Below, piece after piece: positions 55,192 to 64,000 of a stretch of 64,000 nucleotides of DNA (the stretch's first letter is position 1; each line of letters begins with the position of its first letter). The stretch is from Calycina herbarum (taxonomy: Eukaryota; Ascomycota; Leotiomycetes; Helotiales; Pezizellaceae), in assembly GCA_001414485.1 (NCBI GenBank), contig LLEY01000253.1, positions 1-64,000 on the forward strand, written 5' to 3'. Under the pieces are notes generated by a model. The model was not told the DNA's origin. It made no database searches and was given only the letters and a program-made list of their open reading frames with translations. The position numbers and the translations under genes were made by a program.

Positions 55192-57252
55192 GATACCCTC
55201 CACGGTCTCGACGTGGTCGACGTTTAGTTGGGGAAGGAACGACTTTGAGCGCATGAGAAAGTGCCCTCGAGCTTGACGTCTCGTCAATCTGGTGCCTCAG
55301 CTTGACCAGGACTCGAGAGCCACGTAGACGAGAGATGTGACATGAGGTCGCTCTTTCCCTCGACTTTTACCTCAACCACGAGAAGGCCTCTCCTTTCCTT
55401 ACACTCTTACCTCGACGGCCTTGAACATCCATGGATCAGTCTCAAGCCCTCGTGATGTAGATCCACCTTTACCCGTAATTCCAGGTCGAGTAATGGAAGG
55501 AAAGATCTGGAAGCAACTCGTCGACCCGACTGGACTGGGAAGGGTCATGTGTGCGACACAAGACTGTACCCGGGACAGCGCGAGAGAGCAAGCCAAAAAC
55601 GGGAACCAATAGAATCAAGTCCGACATCATCGCTTACCTCTTTTTAACTCGTTAACCTGCCACCCCAATGCCTTTTTCTTCACTCCCCTTCAGCTGTTTC
55701 TCTGCACTGGCTTTTCCCCTCATGTTTTGCTCGTAGAGTTGGTGGGAAACAATATTCAAAGAAAGCTAAAGGACGTAGTAGACTGACCCAAAGCCACCGG
55801 TTTTGAGCACCATCGTTCGCTTAAACAGCAAATAACCATTTACTTGATTGAAGTTGTCCAAAACTTCCGAGATATTAGTATTCAATTAGTATTTATTTAG
55901 ATGAAACTCTAATACTATTTACTCTTCAAAATTTCATAACTCTATCAACCAAATTCAATTGTTCCAAACAATTGTATATTTATTCAGACAAGTATCTCAT
56001 ACCACAAACCTCCCCAAATCATAAAGTTGAAAGATAAACTACCAACCACTCCACAGCACAGTATAGTACAACACAGCCACCCATCTAAAACCAGCGAATC
56101 CTTCTCCTCTATAAACTTACTCATCCCTTACATCAATCTCCCCAGTCTCAACTCAACAATAAGAAAGCCAAGTAACCTCACAAAGCCATTCAACCCTAAC
56201 TATCAATTCCTACATCTCCTAGCCCAATATTCTCAATGATACCTCTCCATTTCAACCCACTCCACCTCCCTCTTTTCCTCCCGAAAAAGCACTACTCCCA
56301 CCCTCCTAAAAAATCCTTCCCACAACCAACCTTTCAACACCTTTTCTACCTGGGTACACTTCAACAGTCTCTTCAACTTCTTCTCCCTCCCGCAAAAAGG
56401 GGAGGAGGACGGGAAATTAGGAAGCCGCGAGACTTGATAAACCTGATTTTGAAAAATATCCCTCAAACCCTCAACCCTCCAAAAGCTGTGGAAAAAAATG
56501 TCACCCCTTCCTCCCCCCTTCCCTCGTTCGTGTAAACCCAAAAAAACGTCTTTAATACCGCAGCAACTTGCAAGCCCTTTTGTCACTTCCCTCGTACCCT
56601 GACTAAAGATATGTACTGTTCGTCCAATATCTCACTCCCTATTTTCAATAACCCAAAAAGTGGGGCCAGTAAATAAACCCACATCTCCTTACTAAAACTC
56701 AAGGTGTCAACGTCAACTCTCTAGAATCTGAAGTATCTATCTATACCTAGGTCAAATAACCAACCTCAAATGAGACATTTGAACATTTGCCAAGTACAAC
56801 AAAACTTTGATCTCACGGCCATTGTCACTTCACGCTCACTCAAACACACTTCACATCACACATCTCACATCTCACCCTCACCCTCACTTTACCCTCAACT
56901 TGAAACCAACAATGACCTAAATACTTTTACTTCCCATTGTTATAAAAATTCTATATACAAGTACTTTATGTACGGCAGCATGCTAATCATCAACAACCTC
57001 CCATCCATCAACCTCCAATGACCCCCCTCCTTCTCCCCCGCCCCCAAGACAAAAGAAAATATACAGTAATGAAATGTTGAAGGAAGCTCCGAGATCAACG
57101 CCATGCCCGAAACCCTCAAAACAGAGTTCGGAGTGCAAAAAATGTAAGCGACATGCCCACTATCCGGTCTCTTACCGAGTACCTATTTTTTCATCTCCCT
57201 CCGATGAAAGACCCCAACTGAGCCTCAAATTAGACCGTTCGTGAGGTGCCAT
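55192..57252. other. Gene-poor region
   Basis: No supported gene. GC-rich CTCGAC/GTCGAG-containing sequence to about 55620, then C/A-rich low-complexity sequence with ACATCTCACATCTCACCCTCACCCTCAC-type short repeats near 56855-56890. Long frames at 56233-56586 on both strands are compositional. Confidence 0.35.
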
Positions 57253-60200
57253 CTACTCATCATCCACCAACCTCCCCGCCTCCCACGCATTCTTGGCCGC
57301 TTTTTGCAACGACTCCAAGTCTCCGCTCGTCTCACACATCCCCCTGAACACCGCCCCCTCGCCCTCCTTCTTAAGAAGTTCATGAGGATGTCCAAACTCC
57401 ACCACATGTCCCTTATCAAGAACAAGCACCTTATCATAATCCACAATCGTCTGCAGCCGATGCGCAATCGTGATAATAGTGCTCGTCAACTCCCTAATGG
57501 TTTCCTGGATTTTGGAGTCGGTATTATAATCAATCGACGCGGTCGCTTCATCCATCATCAGAACCTTGGGGTTTTTGAGCAGTGCGCGGGCGAGACAGAG
57601 AAGTTGTCGTTGGCCTTGTGAGAGATTATTTCCGGATTCCGAGATGGGGGAGGAGAGGTTGAGGAAAACATTCTTATTAGTCGTAGGTATACTCGTCCCC
57701 GTTGGTGTCTCGGGTGCAGTGATGCTAGGTGGTGATGTGGCGATCGGGGTAGAAGGTGTGGTTGTAGATGCCGGAACACCAATTAATTGCACCCTTCTCA
57801 GCGCCGTGAAGATATCCTCATCGGTAAAGAGTTCAAAGGGATCGAGGTTAGTTCGTATAGTACCCGTAAAAAGAGTAGGATCCTGCGGAACGATGGTAAT
57901 GGATTCTCGAAGATCTTGCAGACCAATGAGTCCAATATCCACGCCATCGATCAAAATCTTGCCCTCTTCCGCCTCAAGACCCCGGAAAAGTGCCAGCGCA
58001 AGAGAACTCTTTCCAGCACCAGTTCGTCCCACGATACCAACCTTCTCCAGGGGATTAATCTTGAAGCTAACGTTGCTTAAAACAGGATCTAGATCAGATC
58101 TGTATCTCGTAGAGTAGTTGATGAACTCAACCGACCCCTCACTCGGCCAGTTCGCAGCTGGTCTCGTCTTCTCAATCACAGCCTCCGCCTCCTGTTCAAC
58201 ATCAAGGTATTCCTTGATACGCTCAACGGAATTCATATTCTGCTCATTAACAGCATACAAACGCACAAGCCATAGAACGTTTTCCGTGAAGCCCAAGGCG
58301 TAACTCAAGGACAATCCAGCAGCACCAGCATCAATCTTTCCAATGCTGAAAACCACAAAGGCACCAGCGAAGAAAGCAACGAGGTCACCGATAACATCGA
58401 TTCGGAAGGCAAGCCATCTATTTGCGGCCCACAGATAAATAAATGGACGACTGTGGTTGTTGATCCTGGACATATTGTCGCGAATAAATCGTCTCTCGTC
58501 TCCATAAGCGCGGATAGTTGTGATTCCATTAAGTGTTTCACCAAATTGCTGGAACAGTGGACTTCTTCCAACAGATTCTAGCCTCTTTAGATCTCTCGAT
58601 GATCTTAGATAAAATTTTCCTACCGCAAAATACATCAAACTGATGAAGAAACCAGCGATGAGGAAACCTGGTGTGATGGCTGTGATTATGCCAATGGTGA
58701 CAATGATTGCAAGAGCACAGGACATAACACCAATGGCAATAGGGGCTACTTCTTGGTCCACAGCCTCAATATCTTTGCTGAAGCGATTCATCAACTGCCC
58801 TAGAGGGGTGGCGTCGAAGAACTTGAATTTCGCACGCGTGACAGATTGCATCAAGTGTTTATGGATTTGCCAACTAGCAGTTAAAGAACCGAAGAACAAC
58901 CAGAAGTCTCTGAATAGGGCGACCAGCATGCAAGCGACGCCAATCATGGCATATACTGCTAGATAGTAGCTGACGTCCACAGTTGGAGCTACCTTTGCCA
59001 AGAGAGATGTCTGATTTGGATCAAAGTAAGGTTGGAATTGAGCCACTCGCGAGGAAGTAACCTTGACAGTTGCAATGGTATTGCCCACAAAGGTGGATGG
59101 TGACAGGCTGTGGTGTGTTTTGAGAGTATCTTGGACATCATATTGATTGGCCCATTCCCTGATCCAGACATTGGCTGCTAGGGTACCAATCTGTTGGACG
59201 CCGAAAACTAGTACGGCAAGAGCCCAAAACCACCTGTGAAAAATTAGTATGGAATCAACAGAAAATAACAAGAAAACCGAAATACATACCAGGGTCCCAT
59301 GGATTTTAGATAGAGCGCAAGGACATCCCATTTAACACCGCCTTCAGCCTTGGTCTCTTCCATAGCATCTTTTTTGGCAACACTTTGAACCTTTTGAAGC
59401 TTGTTGATCTCTTCGCTAGGACTGGAACCATCGATGAGCGTATCTCCGCTTTCGTCACCGACACTCGAAGGCACACGAGATGGTATCCGGGAGACGACTG
59501 CTGATACAGGGCGTGATTTGTTGACATCGTCTCCAAGTTTTCCAGAAGCAATAACGTCTTCAGACGAGCCTTGAATAACAATCTTGCCATTGTCCATGTA
59601 TACAACGTATCGAGATTGAGGAACGCAGAGAGCTAAATTATGAGTTACCAAGATGCAAGTACGGCTTTGCATGAGCGGTCCTCGAATACAGTTGTCGAAA
59701 ATCCATTTTGCAGTATGTGAATCCACGGCACTGAGACAGTCATCGAGAAGTAGGTGTCGAGAGTTCGAGTAGAGTGCTCTGGCGAGCGAGATTCGTTGTT
59801 TCTGACCCCCAGAAAGTGTTACACCCTTTTCTCCAACAAGCGTCTTGTCACCGGCATCTAGAATTTCCAAATCACGCTCCAGAGCGCATGCAACAATGAC
59901 ATCTTTGTATCGTTTCTCATCGAAGGGTGCAGCGAACAGAATATTTTCCTTGATGTCGGCATTGACTAACCAGGCTTGTTGAGCGCAATAGGCGACACTT
60001 TCGGTTAGCGCGGTCTCAGGATCTATTGGGATGTCCTCACGGCTTTGGCCGCCACCAGGCAGAGACACTTTGCCATTGATGCAGGTCATTTCACCCATGA
60101 GCGCCATTAGAAGAGAGGTTTTTCCAGATCCAGTTGGTCCGGCAATGATGTTCAATTGACCAACGCGGAATTTGATATTCAAGTTCATTAGGCGGAAAGC

Positions 60201-62402
60201 TTCTGAAATATCCTCGCCAGAAGTCTCTTTACCACCCCAGGAAAAGGTAGCGTTTTCGAAACCAATCATTGGGGCACCATCGGCATCAAGGGAATTATGA
60301 TTCAATTGTTCATACTTTTCGGTCTCATCCTCGTTCAGGAATTCTTCTACACGGTCTACAGAGACTTTGGACTCTAGTACATGTGCAATCATATCGCCCA
60401 ATTGGTCAAGAGGAACACGAAGAATGCTGAACAGCGAGATGGCTGTGAAAGCAATTGACGGATACAGCGGCTTCTTCTCAATTGTTGTGTAGGTAAGGAA
60501 AGAAAAGAAGGTGATGACAACTGGAACGGTATTCCATACAGCTACTGCGAATGCCCAAAGAATATACTTGCTCCTGAGAGCTTTAAGTTCGATAGCTCGC
60601 TTGTCGTTGACAATTTTGCTGAAGCGGTGCTCCCATGCAAAGTACTTGATGATTCTTATGTTTTGGAGGACCTCATTGGTGATATGGATGCGCTTGTCTG
60701 TTGCTGCCATAATCTTCTTTTGGAAGGCCCCGAAACCTCGTGCAAAGGCAATGTTGACAGGCAGTAAAATTGCCATGACCACAAGACCGGGGATACTGCT
60801 AAGGCCGAGAATTCGGTACAATAGGTAGATGGCGACTATCAGCTGAGTCGGGGCTGCTGCAAGTAAGAAATGGAGGTATGCCGTAATCTCACTGACTTTG
60901 AACGAATCAACAGACATGAGATTGATGATCGTTCCCACATTGACTTGCTCGTCGGATATTTTGCTTGCTGCGGGCTCATCGGGGGTAGAATCGGTGCCGG
61001 TGTTTTTCGAGTCTTCTTTTTTCTTTCCACCAAATATTCTCTTGAAGAATCCAACTTTCTCAGCATCAAGTTTGTCTTTCTTATCTCCAAGTACTGTTTC
61101 ACCCCCAGAAGCGGCTTTTCGTCGCAGGGACTTGGCATAGATTTCTCCAACCATAATTGCGCGCAATCTAATGTTGATTTTCCTGCCAATCCATAAAGCT
61201 TGCTGATCTGCCAAAGAACGCAGAATATCAGAAAAGGAAAGGAGAATAACGTAAAGCCAGATGACATTTCGGGGCGTGGTCTCGGGGTCCTCGATATATT
61301 CCAAGATTGCCTTTAACAATAGTGTTGGAGCGAAAGTAAACAGGCCCGAGAAACATGCATAAGCGCATTGCACGATAAGACTTCCTTTGAAGTAGCTTGC
61401 TAGATGCCAGGTGAGTGCGCTCGTTTTCCGTAATTGACGATAATCGGCTAGAACTGCAGCGGCTTTATCTCTGGGCAACAGGTTCCACACGTCAGGTAAC
61501 TCGAACGTTTTCTTGTAACCTTTCCACACGATAGGATCAACCCAAGAAAACGTGGCAATGGAAAATAAACTCGCTAGGGGTTCCCGCGATGGTTCGATGT
61601 CTTGCTCCCATTCTAGGATGACTACTTTGTTCCCTTTCCTGGAAGTGATGGCAATGCCAAATACAAGTGTCGTCAGAGAAAATTCAGCAACAATCAGAGC
61701 TCGTGCTATGTTGGATCGAGGATGGATAATCACTGATCGGAACATGACGAGGGAAAAGATCCAGAGGGCTGTATACAATGCCGCGGTGTGATTCCATACC
61801 CCCGGAATTCTCCATCTTGTGGCAGATAACAAAAGTCTGAAGCTTGCCAGAACTAGAATATATGCCCAAGTTGCAATACCAGCAATTGTTGCCAGGGTGC
61901 CTTTGGAGCCATATGCGTGTGAGACAAATGCTACTACATTGATTGTGAGCAGCGCAATTATCGCTAGCAGCTCCACCACTAAGATAGTATATTGCCCACG
62001 AGGGCTATCAATCGCGGCGACGGATCCGTGTGTTGTCGACTTTGCCAATGCCAATGGACCTCCATTCATGGTCAGCGCCTCATTATCGTCCTCCACCGCC
62101 TCTTCTGGCGTCGTTCCGTTCGCATGCCCGTTCGCGTGCCCATTTTGATATCCCGCGTCTCCGTTCGCCAGAGGTTTATAACTCGCTTTTCGTTTTGACT
62201 TGACTTTGCGGGATATGGTCTGCGATAAGAGGATGAGGAAGGAGATGACAATGGCTATTAACGGGAACAGAACTTTGAGAAAACTGGGTGACAGTTAGTT
62301 GACGGTAGTATTTAAACAGCATTCCATTGACTCTTACTCTCTCTGGACGCAATTCGATACATCGTCGATTTGCCAGACCGGCCCCTCGCATTGTCCCAGC
62401 AT
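57253..62402 (-). CDS. Full-size ABCC (MRP-type) transporter, 1679 aa
   Basis: Three exons: 62338-62402, 59290-62283, 57253-59233; introns of 54 and 56 bp. The N-terminus has the ABCC pattern C-x-x-P-x-W-x-x-D-D followed by F-L-K-V-L-F-P-L and a five-helix TMD0. NBD1: Walker A G-P-T-G-S-G-K-T-S, L-S-G-G-Q-K-Q-R, Walker B ending L-L-L-D-D-C-L-S-A-V-D (Asp in place of the catalytic Glu, as usual in ABCC NBD1). NBD2: G-R-T-G-A-G-K-S-S, L-S-Q-G-Q-R-Q, L-M-M-D-E-A-T-A-S-I-D, I-A-H-R-L. A Thr/Pro-rich insertion of about 35 residues precedes the NBD2 signature motif. The closest named relatives by layout are yeast Ybt1/Vmr1, vacuolar exporters of bile acids or conjugates; the substrate here is unknown. 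Last residues are L-V-D-D-E. Confidence 0.95.
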
Positions 62403-64000
62403 GATTTGTGGTTGTAAGAGTGGTGGGAGAGGAAGTTCGGTGGGATGGAAATGGCGGGCGAGGGAAAACGACCGGGGGAGGCGAATCAGTAAGGCGGTGT
62501 CTGGCGAGTGAATGAATTTCTTATATTGCAAGAATCCTCGTCTCGTCTTCGTCACCTCGGGGGCAAGTTTTCCCCAGGTTAATTTTGCATACGATTAGGC
62601 ATTGCTGTTGAGTGAGTGGTGACGGAAGGCGGGATTCCCGATAGGAATTTTTAGTCGGACGGGAGTGATTCTTTCGACACGGCGAATCGACAGGGCGAAC
62701 CGTCACGGCGAAAGAGTCGAGTAGTCCAAGCAAGTGCAAGTGCAAGTGCAAGCTCAGAAGACGATAGTCATCCCCACTCCACCCCACCCCACTCTATCAC
62801 TCTATCACTCTATCATGGGCTCTGCACTACTCGAGTACGCTTGCAGAAGAGACTCGCCGGGATGCCGCTAACTGAGAACACCAGAACAGAATAAGAACAG
62901 AAAATCAGAACAGAATAAGAATAGAATACCGTCATTGGCAAAAACGTCTACCGTTGCTGCACTGCACCTTTTGGCTGCATGCAGTCGCTCTCCCGATTCC
63001 GGTGCATTTTGACCCTCAAGTATTTAACGGCTGCCGTAGAGATTGCAGGGTCTCCCTCACGCAACTCTCCTCGACTTCTCGACTTCTCATCATTCCCTTC
63101 CCTCCCCTCCCCTCAATCGTATTTGTTCGGCACCTCAAACATTTTCCTTTCCATGCCACTATTCCCATGGGATGAACGGCAATTGACGAGCAGCCACCCT
63201 TCCGTGTTAAGTTTCATTGGTGGTTCACAAAGATGGCATGGCAAATGTTTGACTTTTCGGTCCCACGAGCTTCAAACCGTTCAAGTGGCTGGCGGTGGTG
63301 TAAAGGCAAAGCCGTCTTCTTGAGTCACACCGGGAACAGAGTACCTTCTTCCTTTCGGCTTTGTATGTGAGAGCGTGTTGCATTTCCTTCTGAAGAACAT
63401 ACGGAGTATACTTTCTATCGTTTGCCAGAGGCATACAAGTACATTCTGTTTCATTCTTTAGACTGGGGACTCCTTGTCAGAAAGGTTCCATGAACCCTCA
63501 CTGTCAAACGATGAACATGCGGTTCATTGTGGTTACTACGACATGACGAGTACCTTCTTGAGTTGAAGGATATCAGAATCGTCTCTGGTTTGTTTACATA
63601 CAAACTTCTGTACTCCAGGGGCTGGCGTGGAAACATTTTCGAGCTTTCGGGTGTTCCTCCTCTTCGCTTTCAATTGATTGCTGTTGTATTTCACTTCTTA
63701 CGCTGTATGCTATTGACTTTATTTGCCATTGATTTCACAATGGCTTGAAAGTACTGCAATTCCAGTACACAGAGTATTGGCAAGGGAAAATTGTGCGTTG
63801 TTCTTAAGTGTTGCAATTGCAGGAGAAATCCTAACATCTATTAGGAACCCCGAATGTCCCCTCTACTCAGAATTACAGATATCAATTGATTCAACAATTC
63901 AATTCCGAGTACCGTAATGCCCATCTTCTTCGGCAACCCGAAGTACATTCATCTCCACAATAGCATCCACCAAAAGTATATGAGTTTGCAGCAAACCCAA
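62403..64000. other. ABCC promoter side and non-coding right end
   Basis: Simple repeats lie 330-530 bp upstream of the ABCC start: (GTGCAA)n at about 62731-62752, (CTCTATCA) x3 at 62792-62815, and AGAACAGAATAAGA-type repeats at 62881-62929. No supported gene to the window end; frames of 60-115 codons show no family signal. Confidence 0.4.

Noticed and set aside
56233..56586. Long frames on both strands at 56.2-56.6 kb
   Set aside because: C/A-rich low-complexity sequence keeps several frames open by composition alone.
59690..59770. Asp for Glu in the NBD1 Walker B of the ABCC transporter as a loss-of-function change
   Set aside because: A degenerate first ATP site is normal for ABCC proteins.
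1..64000. tRNA, rRNA, CRISPR or bacterial operon features
   Set aside because: Looked for B-box-like GGTTCGA words with foldable context and regularly spaced identical repeats; none found, and the introns show a eukaryotic genome.

Overview
This window is nuclear DNA from a filamentous ascomycete (Pezizomycotina, probably a leotiomycete). The signs are short GT..AG introns (mostly 47-64 bp) with CTAAC/CTAAT-like branch sites, family-level matches to typical fungal proteins, fungal Zn2Cys6 and ABCC proteins, and transposon relics with the C-to-T / G-to-A decay expected of repeat-induced point mutation (RIP). No prokaryotic features, tRNA, rRNA or CRISPR were seen. All spliced models were assembled by eye and none has been checked against transcripts.

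Layout. 1-3.6 kb: tandem repeats, a RIP-decayed pogo-type transposase relic, one weak hypothetical gene and a decayed membrane-protein gene. 3.6-12.7 kb: dense housekeeping block. The splicing helicase Aquarius/Cwf11 (-) sits head to head with a THO-complex subunit 1 gene (+) whose last exons carry a guanylate-kinase domain in the same reading frame; an Old Yellow Enzyme gene (-) follows tail to tail. 12.8-19.3 kb: two MITE-like elements, a PuuE-like deacetylase/allantoinase gene, a Cys-rich small protein and long gene-free stretches. 19.6-32.5 kb: a possible glycosylation neighbourhood: UDP-glucose 4,6-dehydratase (6-deoxysugar donor), a drug/metabolite-transporter superfamily member of SLC35 type, and three paralogous type II membrane DUF5672-like putative glycosyltransferases, with one 119-bp MITE between. 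32.5-39.4 kb: gene-poor, with coding relics, a 141-bp solo LTR and a 525-bp TA-flanked element. 39.4-42.3 kb: a seven-exon Zn2Cys6 transcription factor. 43.1-45.7 kb: a second copy of one MITE family next to a complete 2.45-kb pogo/Fot1-type transposon with 115-bp terminal repeats, inactivated by RIP. 46-50.7 kb: SEC12 (Sar1 exchange factor) and a secreted GH27 alpha-galactosidase. 52.7-54.2 kb: an alpha/beta-hydrolase-like gene that appears to lack the catalytic Ser and His. 55 kb: a second copy of the solo LTR. 57.3-62.4 kb: a 1679-residue ABCC transporter. The remainder is non-coding as far as can be seen.

The observations I rate highest are the THOC1-guanylate kinase fusion, the dehydratase/transporter/three-glycosyltransferase neighbourhood, the matched pair of solo LTRs with their own target duplications, the MITE families with exact target duplications, and the DDD-to-DNN change in the RIP-inactivated pogo element.
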